Shown: piece after piece, positions 8,938 to 16,292 of the stretch
Layout of the letters: each line of letters opens with the position of its first letter
How positions within the stretch are numbered: the stretch's first letter is position 1
DNA from: Haloarchaeobius salinus
Lineage (GTDB): Archaea > Halobacteriota > Halobacteria > Halobacteriales > Natrialbaceae
Length of the DNA stretch: 64,000 nucleotides
Assembly: GCF_024464185.1 (NCBI RefSeq)
Contig: NZ_JANHAU010000001.1
Location: 930,001 to 994,000, forward strand
Direction of reading: 5' to 3'
The notes under the pieces: generated by a model
The model's database searches: none
Told to the model about the DNA's origin: nothing
What the model saw: only the letters and a program-made list of their open reading frames with translations
Position numbers and translations under genes: made by a program

Positions 8938-8946
8938 TCCTTATAC
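8938..8946 (+). promoter_or_regulatory. TATA-like promoter of the GIDE-like gene
   Basis: The run tccttatac ends 24 bases before the ATG of the GIDE-like gene and follows a purine/A-rich BRE-like context (aactatcaat). The spacing fits a leaderless haloarchaeal transcript. Confidence 0.45.
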
Positions 8947-8969
8947 GGTACGGCGCGAACCCCCGGACG

Positions 8970-9752
8970 ATGACGGTGACGCCGTTCCACCAGCTGTCCA
9001 TCCTCGCGGGGCTCCTCGCGCTCGGCTACGGGGCGGTCGTCGGCGCGAAGGTCTACCGCATCTCCCGCGACGAACCCATCCCGACGTACCGGCTCCGCCA
9101 CGGCGGGACCTGCGAGGTCGAGGGCGTCGCCGGGGTCCACGAGGAGACGGTGTCCGCGCCGTTCACCGGGACCGACTGCCTCGTCTGCCGCTGGACCGTC
9201 GAGGAGTACCAGCAGTCCGGCAAGCACAGCCACTGGAAGACGGTCGACTCCGGCGTCTGGTCGCGGCCGTTCGTCCTCGCGGACGACACCGGCCGGGTGC
9301 TCGTCGAGCCCGACGGCGCGGCGTTCTCGCTCGCGGAGGACGACACCGTCGAGGTCGACGGTGGCGACGCACCACCCCGGCGTGTCCAGCAGTTCATCGG
9401 CGCGAACGACCGCGTGGACGACGAGGACCGCGAGCTCGACCTCGGCATCGTCACGCTCTCGACGGGGAACGACCGACGCTACGTCGAGGAGCGACTCGAC
9501 CCGGGCGACAGCGCGTACGTGTTCGGCTACGCACGGGCGAACCGCCGGCCCGGGAGCGGCGTCGAGGGCGTCGTCGCCGGACCGCCGGCGGACCGAGGCG
9601 GCTCCCACCTCGACCGGCTGTTCGGCCCGCTCTTTCTCGTCTCCGATACGACGGAGCGTGGCGTGCTGCGTCGGCTCCGCTGGAAGGTGTTCGTCCCGGG
9701 ACTGCTCGGTGTCGCGCTGGTCGCAGTCGGGCTCTCGCCGCTCGCGCTCTGA
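8970..9752 (+). CDS. Membrane protein with GIDE-like domain
   Basis: A 260-residue protein with a membrane helix at residues 5-25 and another near 238-257, so both ends are membrane-anchored. The middle resembles the GIDE/BAM domain of eukaryotic mitochondrial E3 ligase MUL1 and its prokaryotic relatives: LRHGGTCEVEGVAG, then FTGTDCLVCRWTVEEYQ, WKTVDSGVWSRPFVLADDTG and ERLDPGDSAYVFGYA. No RING finger is present, so ligase activity is not implied. The function in archaea is unknown. A TATA box sits just upstream. Confidence 0.75.
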   Translation: MTVTPFHQLSILAGLLALGYGAVVGAKVYRISRDEPIPTYRLRHGGTCEVEGVAGVHEETVSAPFTGTDCLVCRWTVEEYQQSGKHSHWKTVDSGVWSRPFVLADDTGRVLVEPDGAAFSLAEDDTVEVDGGDAPPRRVQQFIGANDRVDDEDRELDLGIVTLSTGNDRRYVEERLDPGDSAYVFGYARANRRPGSGVEGVVAGPPADRGGSHLDRLFGPLFLVSDTTERGVLRRLRWKVFVPGLLGVALVAVGLSPLAL

Positions 9753-9864
9753 GTCGAGTGGTCGTGCGCCGAGTCAGGCCACCCGCGAGTCGGGCGTGCG
9801 GGTCAGTGACACGCGGGGTTCCGTCTCCGCGGCCTTTTTCGTTCCAGACTCCCAAGGGACTGGC

Positions 9865-10221
9865 ATGTCAGCGCTGCGTGACGCGTTGCGGGACCTGCCC
9901 GACGCCGTGTTCGCCGACTTCCTCGAGTCCGAGGAGGCGTACCTCCTCGTCGTCGACCTGCCGGGCGTGTCCGCCGAGACGCTCGACATCGTCGTGAGCG
10001 ACGGTCGGGTCCGTCTCGAAGCGCGCCGCGAGAAGGACGTGCCCCCCGAGTTCCGCTACGAGCGCGAGGACCGGTCGATGTTCCTCGACGCCGAGTTACC
10101 CCTCCCCCCGGACGCGACCGCCGAGGGAGCCGCGGCCTCGGTCGACCGCGGCGTCCTCGAGCTCCGCCTCCCGAAGCGCCGCGCGGAGGAGACCCGTATC
10201 GAGATCAGCGACGACGAGTAA
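9865..10221 (+). CDS. Hsp20/alpha-crystallin small heat-shock protein
   Basis: A 118-residue small chaperone. The alpha-crystallin pattern is visible: LVVDLPGVSAETLDIVVSDG at the start, RVRLEARREKD, and the closing VDRGVLELRLPKR with the A-x-x-x-(n)-G-V-L signature. The C-terminal tail RIEISDDE has a minimal I-x-I motif used for oligomer assembly. Such proteins hold unfolding proteins in soluble form. The ABC1 kinase gene starts six bases after the stop, so the two are probably co-transcribed. Confidence 0.88.
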   Translation: MSALRDALRDLPDAVFADFLESEEAYLLVVDLPGVSAETLDIVVSDGRVRLEARREKDVPPEFRYEREDRSMFLDAELPLPPDATAEGAAASVDRGVLELRLPKRRAEETRIEISDDE

Positions 10222-10227
10222 GCCGGG

Positions 10228-11898
10228 GTGGTCACGCTGGTCAACCTTCGCGCGTACTGGCGCTTCTTCGTCGTCGCGAGACAGTTCCTCCCGCTGCTGC
10301 TCGCCTACGCCCGTGACCGCCGCCGGTACCTGCTGTTCGGCGGCCGCCGCCAGGTCGACCGCGAGACGCAGGTCAGACGCGCCGAGCACCTGCTCTCGTC
10401 GCTGCTTACGCTCGGCCCGACGTTCATCAAGCTCGGCCAGCTGCTCTCGACCAGGCCCGACGTCCTCCCGACGGCGTACATCGAGGTGCTCTCGTCGCTG
10501 CAGGACGACGTGCCGCCGGCCGACTGGGCGGACGCACGGGTGGTCCTCGAGGAGGAGCTCGGCCCCGTCGAGGAGGCGTTCGACGAGTTCGACACCGAGC
10601 CGATCAGCGGCGCGAGCCTCGGCCAGGTGTACCGCGCGAGCGTCCGGGGACAGGACGTCGCGGTGAAGGTGCGTCGCCCCGGCGTCGAGTCGCTCGTCGA
10701 GGCCGACCTCCGGGTCATCAAGTGGTCGCTGCCCGTCCTGATGCGCTTCGTCGGGGAGGCACGAGCGTTCTCGCTGGAGAACCTCGCCGACGAGTTCGCG
10801 AAGACCATCCGCGAGGAGATGGACTACGACCGCGAGGCGCGGATGCTCACCGAGATCCGCGCGAACTTCGCCGACTTCGACGGAGTCCGCATCCCGGCGG
10901 TCATCGAGGAGTACTCAGACTCGCGCGTGCTCACCATGGAGTACGTCGCGGGGACGAAGATCAACGACGTCGACCGCCTCGACGAGCTCGGCATCGACCG
11001 CAGCCAGGTCGCCGAGACGCTCCAGGAGACGTACCTCCAGATGATAATCGAGGACGGCGTCTTCCACGCCGACCCCCACCCGGGCAACCTCGCCGTGACC
11101 GACGACGGCACCATCGTCTTCTACGACTTCGGCATGTCCGGCCGGGTCGACGAGTACATCCAGGACCGCATCGTCGAGTTCTACATCGCCGTCGCGAACC
11201 AGGACATCGACGGCATCCTCGACTCGCTCATCGCCATCGGCACGCTCTCGCCGGAGGCCGACCGCGACGTGATGGGCGACGTGATGGAGCTCGCCATCGC
11301 GGACGCCCGCGGCGACGACATCGAGCAGTACCGCGTGAACCAGATCATCAGCCAGATCGAGGACTCCATCTACGAGTTCCCGTTCCGGCTCCCCGAGAAC
11401 CTCGCACTCGTGCTCCGCGTCGCGACCGTCGTCGAGGGGGTCTGTGTGACGCTCGACGAGGACTTCGACTTCATCGAGACCGCGACCACGTACCTCACCG
11501 CACAGGGCTACCGCGAGGAGTCCATCAAGCAGTACGTCGAGGAGACCGGCGAGCAGGCCTGGGAGTCCGCCCAGTCGATGCTCCGCGTGCCGCCGAAGCT
11601 GGAGAACACGCTCGACCGCGCCCAGCGCGGCAACCTCACCGTGCAGGTCGAGCTGAACGACGGGAAGGGCGTCATCGACCGGCTCGCCAAGCGCATCGTC
11701 TACGGGCTGGTGTTCTCCTTCTCCATCCTCGCGACCGCGTACCTCTACCAGGGTGCGTCGCTGTACGCCGCCGCGGTTTCCGGCGCAATCGGCGTCATCG
11801 GCGGCGTGCTGCTGTGGCTCTCCTTCCGCGAGAAGAAGGGCATCCGCGCCCAGCCGCAGTTCACCCGCCAGAACATGCGGAAACGGCGCGACGACTGA
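10228..11898 (+). CDS. ABC1/AarF/UbiB family atypical kinase
   Basis: A 556-residue membrane-associated protein kinase-like protein. The family KxGQ signature is FIKLGQLLSTR at about 68-78, the alanine-rich nucleotide loop is PISGASLGQVY, and the kinase lysine is in DVAVKVRRP. The catalytic loop reads GVFHADPHPGNLAV and the metal-binding motif is YDFGMSG. Two transmembrane helices lie near the C-terminus (about 490-535). In bacteria and eukaryotes UbiB proteins support quinone biosynthesis; in haloarchaea that use menaquinone the substrate is unclear. The start is GTG six bases after hsp20. Confidence 0.92.
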   Translation: MVTLVNLRAYWRFFVVARQFLPLLLAYARDRRRYLLFGGRRQVDRETQVRRAEHLLSSLLTLGPTFIKLGQLLSTRPDVLPTAYIEVLSSLQDDVPPADWADARVVLEEELGPVEEAFDEFDTEPISGASLGQVYRASVRGQDVAVKVRRPGVESLVEADLRVIKWSLPVLMRFVGEARAFSLENLADEFAKTIREEMDYDREARMLTEIRANFADFDGVRIPAVIEEYSDSRVLTMEYVAGTKINDVDRLDELGIDRSQVAETLQETYLQMIIEDGVFHADPHPGNLAVTDDGTIVFYDFGMSGRVDEYIQDRIVEFYIAVANQDIDGILDSLIAIGTLSPEADRDVMGDVMELAIADARGDDIEQYRVNQIISQIEDSIYEFPFRLPENLALVLRVATVVEGVCVTLDEDFDFIETATTYLTAQGYREESIKQYVEETGEQAWESAQSMLRVPPKLENTLDRAQRGNLTVQVELNDGKGVIDRLAKRIVYGLVFSFSILATAYLYQGASLYAAAVSGAIGVIGGVLLWLSFREKKGIRAQPQFTRQNMRKRRDD

Positions 11899-11952
11899 CT
11901 CCCGGACCGCCGGTGCCGGTACACGTTTCTCGTCTCCGAACGCACGTCGGGT

Positions 11953-13020
11953 ATGGACATCGCCGAGTTCGGACTGGAGCGGTGGTTCGGTGAGTACGAA
12001 CACGGGGCCGACATCATGCTCGCGGAGTCGGGCATCCGGCCACTGGACTCCGCACGATTCGACACCGACCCGGGCGAACTGAACTACGTCATCCCGACCG
12101 ACGGCGACCCCGAGTTCCGGGCCGAGGTCGGCGAGCGATACGACCGCGGGGCCGACGAGGTGTGTTTCACCTGCGGGACACAGGAGGCGAACTTGCTCGT
12201 GTTCTGCTCGCTGCTCGACGCCGAGGACCACGCGGTCGTCGTGACGCCCACGTACCAGGCGTTGCAGGCGGTTCCGGAGGCCATCTGCGACGTGACGACG
12301 GTCGACCTCCAGGAGCCGGCGTGGACGCTCGACGTGGACGCCGTCGCGGACGCGATGCGTCCGGAGACGAAGCTGGTCGTGCTGAACAACCCGAACAACC
12401 CGACCGGGCGCTACCACGACGAGGCCGTCGTCGGCGAGCTGTACGACGTGGCCGCCGCCAACGACGCCTACCTGCTCTGTGACGAGGTGTACCGGCTGCT
12501 CGACGACGAACCCATCCCGCCGGTGGCGAGCATGGGTGACCACGGTATCTCCACGACCAGCCTCACGAAGGCGTACGGACTGGCCGGCCTGCGCTTCGGC
12601 TGGATCGCCGGGCCGGAGGACGTGGTGGGGGACGCGGTGCGCTGGAAGGACTACACGACCATCTCGCCGCCCATCTTCGGCCAGCACGTCGCCCGGCAGG
12701 CGCTCGGCGAGCAGGAGGACGACATCCTGCGGGAGAACCGCGAGCTGGCCGCCACCAATCGAGGAATCGTCCGCGAGTTCGTCCACGAGCACGGGCTCGA
12801 CTGGTACGACCCCGTCGGCGTCAACGGCTTCGTCACCGTCCCCGACGGGTTCGACGACGCCCGCGAGTTCTGCGTGCGGGTCGTCGAGGAGGAGAGCGTC
12901 GTCCTCGCGCCCGGCGACCTCTTTGGCTTCCCAGACTACTGGCGGCTCGGCTTCGGCCTCCCGACCGACGAGCTGGAGGCGGGACTCGACCGCGTCTCGC
13001 GTGTCATCGAGGGCGTCTGA
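11953..13020 (+). CDS. Class I/II pyridoxal-phosphate aminotransferase
   Basis: A 355-residue fold-type I aminotransferase. The cofactor residues are in place: the NNPNNPTG segment, Asp/Tyr in CDEVYRLL, and the Schiff-base lysine in STTSLTKAYGLAGLRFGW. The final substrate arginine is probably in YWRLGFGLP. The N-terminus (EFGLERWFGEYEHGADIML) is that of a subgroup used by archaea for several amino acids, so the substrate is uncertain. The ATG follows the ABC1 kinase by about 54 bases. Confidence 0.88.
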   Translation: MDIAEFGLERWFGEYEHGADIMLAESGIRPLDSARFDTDPGELNYVIPTDGDPEFRAEVGERYDRGADEVCFTCGTQEANLLVFCSLLDAEDHAVVVTPTYQALQAVPEAICDVTTVDLQEPAWTLDVDAVADAMRPETKLVVLNNPNNPTGRYHDEAVVGELYDVAAANDAYLLCDEVYRLLDDEPIPPVASMGDHGISTTSLTKAYGLAGLRFGWIAGPEDVVGDAVRWKDYTTISPPIFGQHVARQALGEQEDDILRENRELAATNRGIVREFVHEHGLDWYDPVGVNGFVTVPDGFDDAREFCVRVVEEESVVLAPGDLFGFPDYWRLGFGLPTDELEAGLDRVSRVIEGV

Positions 13021-13115
13021 GGCCCCTCGCGGTGGCCTGACCGATGCTTCGGCATGGCGCGTGCCGCTGCTCGTGTCGCTACGCCCATAGACCACCTCGT
13101 TGACGCCGTTCCAAG

Positions 13116-13126
13116 AGGTTTATACA
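13116..13126 (+). promoter_or_regulatory. TATA box of the aIF5A-agmatinase unit
   Basis: The sequence gaggtttatac places a strong TATA core about 25-30 bases upstream of the aIF5A ATG, with no room for a Shine-Dalgarno leader. This is the clearest promoter in the region and fits a highly expressed leaderless gene. Confidence 0.6.
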
Positions 13127-13148
13127 CTCCCGGGCAGAATCCCGCCAC

Positions 13149-13526
13149 ATGGCTAAACAGCAGAAGGAAGTGCGTGACCTTCAGGAGGGTAGCTACGTGA
13201 TGATCGACGACGTCGCCTGCAAGATCAACGGCTACTCCACCGCGAAACCGGGCAAGCACGGCAGCGCGAAGGCTCGCGTCGAGGCCGTCGGCGTCTTCGA
13301 CGGCAAGAAGCGCTCCATGTCACAGCCCGTCGACGCGAAGTGCTGGGTCCCCATCATCGAGCGGAAGGGCGGGCAGGTCGTCTCCGTCGAGTCCGCCACC
13401 GTCGCACAGGTCATGGACCTCGACACCTACGAGACGTTCTCGATGTCCATCCCGGAGGACATGGACCTCGAGCCCGACGACGAGATAGAGTACCTCGAGC
13501 TCGACGAACAGCGAAAGATCGTCTGA
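13149..13526 (+). CDS. eif5a: Translation factor aIF5A
   Basis: A 125-residue two-domain factor that binds stalled ribosomes and helps peptide bond formation. The hypusination loop is [12 protein letters not shown], where Lys36 is the expected modified residue; the canonical loop reads T-G-K-H-G-H, so Pro34 and Ser39 are local variants. The C-terminal OB domain follows ([18 protein letters not shown]). The length is standard for archaeal aIF5A. It is followed five bases later by an agmatinase gene, and the pairing ties both to hypusine formation. Confidence 0.97.
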   Translation: MAKQQKEVRDLQEGSYVMIDDVACKINGYSTAKPGKHGSAKARVEAVGVFDGKKRSMSQPVDAKCWVPIIERKGGQVVSVESATVAQVMDLDTYETFSMSIPEDMDLEPDDEIEYLELDEQRKIV

Positions 13527-13531
13527 CGCCG

Positions 13532-14335
13532 ATGTTCCCCGGAGCCATCGCCGACCGCGACGACGCAGACTACGTGGTCGTCGGGGCTCCGCTCGACGTC
13601 TCGACGACCTTCCAGCCGGGCACGCGGTTCGGTCCCGACCGTGTCCGGCGCTTCTCCGAAACATTCGACGACTACGACCACCAGACCCGGAGTCACTTCT
13701 CCGACCTCGGCGTCGCGGACCACGGCGACGTGCGCGCCTGGGACGACGCCGCCGAGTACCTCGACTACCTCGAGGGCGTCTGCACCGACGTGGTGTGGGA
13801 CGACGCGGTCCCGCTGGTCCTCGGCGGCGAGCACACCGTCACGCTGGCGAACGTCCGCGCGACCGACCCCGACGTGTTCGTCTGCCTCGACGCCCACCTC
13901 GATCTGCGAGCCGAGTACGACGGCAACGAGCTCAGCCACGCGACCGTCACCCGGCACGTGCTCGACGTGGCGGACGAAGCGGTGATACTCGGCGCGAGAA
14001 CCGGCAACGAGGCCGAGTGGGACCGGGCGAGCGAGGCCGACGTGACCGTCGTGCCCCCCGAGGACGTCGCGGACTGGGAGCCCGACTTCGGCGACCGAGA
14101 CGTCTACTGCTCGGTGGATATCGACGGGGCCGACCCCGGGTTCGCCCCCGGCACCGGAACAATGGAGCCGTTCGGACTGACGCCCCGCGAGATGCGCGAC
14201 GTGGTTCGGGCTGTTGGAGCGACGGGCGACGTCGTGGGCTTCGACGTCGTCGAGGTGAACGACCGCGACGACGGGCAATCCGCTTCGTTGGCCGGGAAAC
14301 TGCTCCGTGAGTTCGTGTTTGCTGATTCGGCCTGA
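13532..14335 (+). CDS. speB: Agmatinase/arginase family ureohydrolase
   Basis: A 267-residue binuclear manganese hydrolase. All metal ligands are present: His101 in LGGEHT, the DAHLD motif at 120-124, and Asp196 and Asp198 in SVDIDGADP. The loop GNELSHAT occupies the substrate position. Agmatinases release urea and putrescine from agmatine. Its position five bases after aIF5A agrees with published proposals that haloarchaea build deoxyhypusine from an agmatine-derived group and trim it with an agmatinase-like enzyme; that specific role is inference here. The translated start lies immediately after the aIF5A stop, so the two are coupled. Confidence 0.9.
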   Translation: MFPGAIADRDDADYVVVGAPLDVSTTFQPGTRFGPDRVRRFSETFDDYDHQTRSHFSDLGVADHGDVRAWDDAAEYLDYLEGVCTDVVWDDAVPLVLGGEHTVTLANVRATDPDVFVCLDAHLDLRAEYDGNELSHATVTRHVLDVADEAVILGARTGNEAEWDRASEADVTVVPPEDVADWEPDFGDRDVYCSVDIDGADPGFAPGTGTMEPFGLTPREMRDVVRAVGATGDVVGFDVVEVNDRDDGQSASLAGKLLREFVFADSA

Positions 14336-14426
14336 AACTCGTCGGTTCCGGGCGTCGTTTTCTGAATTCTGGTTGTTCGCGTTGCAGTCGTGGGAATTGC
14401 AGGAGTCGACAACAACCAGAAAGCCC

Positions 14427-14507
14427 CGAAGTTCTCGACTCGGGAGGTTCGCTGCGCTCCTCACTCCGTTCCGGTGCTTGCATCGCCTGCCTTCGTCGAG
14501 AACTTCG
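14427..14507. repeat. Inverted repeat, 13-base arms
   Basis: The arm cgaagttctcgac at 14427-14439 is exactly complementary to gtcgagaacttcg at 14495-14507, with about 55 bases between. The flanks (aaagcccc and gcccctttc) extend the similarity imperfectly. It could fold into a long stem in RNA or a cruciform. Confidence 0.65.
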
Positions 14508-14571
14508 CCCCTTTCAGTCCCACCCGCCCGCCACCGCACCGCACCTCACGCCTCCCCAGCCTCCTGCATCT

Positions 14572-14592
14572 CCGGAAATCAGAGATTTCCGG
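14572..14592. repeat. Perfect hairpin, 9-base arms
   Basis: The arm ccggaaatc is followed by the loop aga and the exact complement gatttccgg. It is the first of four compact hairpins in this spacer. Confidence 0.7.
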
Positions 14593-14597
14593 TGGGC

Positions 14598-14621
14598 TCA
14601 CGAAACGCAAGCGTTTCGTGA
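14598..14621. repeat. Perfect hairpin, 11-base arms
   Basis: The arms tcacgaaacgc and gcgtttcgtga are exact complements separated by only two bases (aa). This almost continuous 24-base palindrome could equally be a protein-binding site. Confidence 0.7.
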
Positions 14622-14643
14622 CCGATGCTCGCTGCGCTGTCGC

Positions 14644-14664
14644 CCGAAAATCGCAGATTTCTGG
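14644..14664. repeat. Imperfect hairpin related to the first
   Basis: The arm ccgaaaatc, loop gca and arm gatttctgg form a nine-base stem with two mismatches. The arms resemble those of 14572-14592, suggesting the hairpins are copies of one element. Confidence 0.5.
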
Positions 14665-14671
14665 CTGCCTG

Positions 14672-14686
14672 CCGGACGTAGTCCGG
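14672..14686. repeat. Short hairpin, 6-base arms
   Basis: The arms ccggac and gtccgg flank the loop gta. It closes the hairpin cluster. Confidence 0.5.
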
Positions 14687-14780
14687 TACTGACGAGAGAG
14701 CTTGCTCTTTCGAACCACGCTTCTCGTCCCTCGCGCGGAATGGCTCGACACGCTCGCTGTCGCTCACGGGTCGCACGCTC

Positions 14781-14814
14781 CCCGTTCGCAGTCGCGGTTC
14801 TCACTCGCTAGCGC
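14781..14814. repeat. Dispersed intergenic repeat, copy 1
   Basis: This 34-base segment matches 46791-46823 with one deletion and one substitution. Shared blocks are cccgttcgca, tcgcgg and ctcactcgctagcgc. Both copies lie in non-coding DNA at gene ends. Confidence 0.55.
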
Positions 14815-14944
14815 TCGCTCCGAACCGCGCACCGCTCGCGCAGTCTCGCCAGCCGCGCGCCACGTGGAAAATCCGGTCGTCGGAGCAAGTCAGAGCGAAC
14901 CAGTCGCTACGCGAGTCTGGAGAGAGACGGAAAGAGAGAACTGC

Positions 14945-15319
14945 TTACTCGTCGACGGCGACGGCGTTGACCTGTCCGGTCTGGCCGGGACGGGAGGTGA
15001 CGCGGGCGGTGCCGGCGTCGGTCTCGATGAGCGCGCCCTTCGTGATGATGTTCCGGCGCACGTAGTTCGGGTTGGCGTCGTTCTCGACGACGTCCTCGAT
15101 GGTGGCCTCGACGGTCTCGCCGCCCTTGTTCACGTTGGCGACGTCGGTCGCGAGCGCACGGGTCTTCGTCGTGTTGCCGCGCGTGTCGACGACACGGAAG
15201 CGGGGCTCACCGACCTGGGTCTCCGTGGGGAGACGGCCGAGCTGGTGCTTCTTTCGGTTGCGGATCGGGCGCAGTCGCCCACCGGTGCGCTTGCGAATGG
15301 AGCGTCCCTGGTCTTGCAT
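14945..15319 (-). CDS. rps8e: 30S ribosomal protein S8e
   Basis: A 124-residue ribosomal protein of the small subunit, archaeal and eukaryotic type. The start MQDQGRSIRKRTGGRLRP and the segment KKHQLGRLPTETQVG are diagnostic, and the closing ITKGALIETDAGTARVTSRP is conserved. I chose the second ATG; an upstream ATG three codons earlier would add only MPG. It stands alone rather than in a ribosomal operon, as in other haloarchaea. Confidence 0.96.
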   Translation of the reverse strand: MQDQGRSIRKRTGGRLRPIRNRKKHQLGRLPTETQVGEPRFRVVDTRGNTTKTRALATDVANVNKGGETVEATIEDVVENDANPNYVRRNIITKGALIETDAGTARVTSRPGQTGQVNAVAVDE

Positions 15320-15411
15320 ACCCGGCAAGAGTCCCAGGAGCTACTTGAATCGCTCGACTTGGCACGGGGCGAATCGCAGGGTTTAGGCCGTCCTCGGCCG
15401 ACCGGCGAGAC

Positions 15412-15876
15412 ATGAGTCTTCGCGTCGCCGTGGCCGCGCCGTTCCGCCAGCGCGGCAAGGACGAACTCGCCGAGAACGAGTTCGTGGTCGCGCTGTCGCT
15501 CGACCGCGACTGGTTCTCGCCGGACCAGGCGAAGCGACTGGTCGACGTGGCGACGGGCGAGGGGCTGTTAGAGCGCGACGACACCGGGCTACGGCCGACG
15601 TTCGACCCCGGCGGGGTCACGGTGCCGGAGGGGTTCGTCCCGGACGAGCATATCCTCCGCTCCCGCTCGGCGTTCGAGCAGGTGCTCGACGACCTCGTCG
15701 CCGACGGACACGAGAAGCACGAGGCCGTCGGCGAGATCAACCAGCTGCAGGGCGAGCTGGACGTGACCATCGAGGCCGCCGCGGTGGTCTACGCTCGCCG
15801 GAACGGGCTGGACGTGAGCGGCGTGCGCGAGAAGGCCGTCGCCGAGCTGGCTGGAGACGACGGGGAGGCGAGGTAG
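15412..15876 (+). CDS. DUF2240 family protein
   Basis: A 154-residue soluble archaeal protein matching DUF2240. It begins with a winged-helix-like part (MSLRVAVAAPFRQRGKDELA, then SPDQAKRLVDVATGEGLLER) and ends in a helical segment (INQLQGELDVTIEAAAVVYA). The family is conserved in haloarchaea without a known role; a nucleic acid link is only a guess from the helix-turn-helix-like start. The next gene begins one base after the stop. Confidence 0.75.
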   Translation: MSLRVAVAAPFRQRGKDELAENEFVVALSLDRDWFSPDQAKRLVDVATGEGLLERDDTGLRPTFDPGGVTVPEGFVPDEHILRSRSAFEQVLDDLVADGHEKHEAVGEINQLQGELDVTIEAAAVVYARRNGLDVSGVREKAVAELAGDDGEAR

Positions 15877-15877
15877 G

Positions 15878-16282
15878 ATGGTCGAGGACCGCGTCACCGA
15901 CGGCGTCCGCATCGCCCAGCTGCTCTCCTCGGAGCTCGACGGCCGCGAGGACGGCACGTTCGACCGCTTCGCCGTGGTCGATGCCGACCGGGACGTGGAG
16001 CCGACGGTCGACGGCGCGCTCGCGTACCGGGTGACCTGCGACGACGAGCGCGTCGCGGAGGTGTTCGTCCAGCCGGACCGCGCCCGTGTCGAACTCCGGG
16101 CCGGGCTCGACGTGGCGGTCGAGCGGGCCGAGGAGCTGGCGACGGCGGCCGACGGGACCGTCGACCTGCGGGTCCGTCCGAAGGCGGTCGAGCCGCCCCG
16201 CGTCGTGCTGTTCGTCGAGTCCGGCGCGGCGGTGAAACGGGCGGCCGACGTGCTCGCTGCGGCGGTCGAGTCCGGCTCCTGA
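15878..16282 (+). CDS. Hypothetical protein co-transcribed with DUF2240 gene
   Basis: A 134-residue soluble acidic protein starting one base after the DUF2240 stop. Visible elements are two helical parts around a beta-rich middle (LAYRVTCDDERVAEVFVQPD, then RARVELRAGLDVAVERAEE) and a final VVLFVESGAAVKRAADVLA helix. I do not recognise the family. The spacing makes it a partner of the DUF2240 gene. Confidence 0.7.
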   Translation: MVEDRVTDGVRIAQLLSSELDGREDGTFDRFAVVDADRDVEPTVDGALAYRVTCDDERVAEVFVQPDRARVELRAGLDVAVERAEELATAADGTVDLRVRPKAVEPPRVVLFVESGAAVKRAADVLAAAVESGS

Positions 16283-16292
16283 CCGTGCCGTC

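Larger units (their letters stand above)
14336..14944. other. Non-coding stretch with clustered hairpins
   Basis: About 600 bases between agmatinase and S8e contain no reading frame with the local codon pattern. The stretch is less GC-rich in its first half and holds a long-armed inverted repeat (14427-14439 with 14495-14507), four compact hairpins (14572-14686), and a second half built of short gctcgct/cgctcac-type words. It is probably intergenic repeat material rather than a gene; promoters of neighbours could be embedded at its edges. Confidence 0.6.

Noticed and set aside
5852-9997. Very long open frame on the plus strand across the moeA genes
   Set aside because: It is opposite two clear MoeA genes and owes its length to GC-rich codon bias; its translation is low-complexity and has no domain.
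10915-13095. Long minus-strand frame opposite the ABC1 kinase and aminotransferase
   Set aside because: The plus strand encodes two unmistakable enzymes; the reverse frame is a codon-bias shadow.
14390-14692. Plus-strand frames over the hairpin region
   Set aside because: Codon pattern does not match local genes and the translations cross several perfect palindromes.
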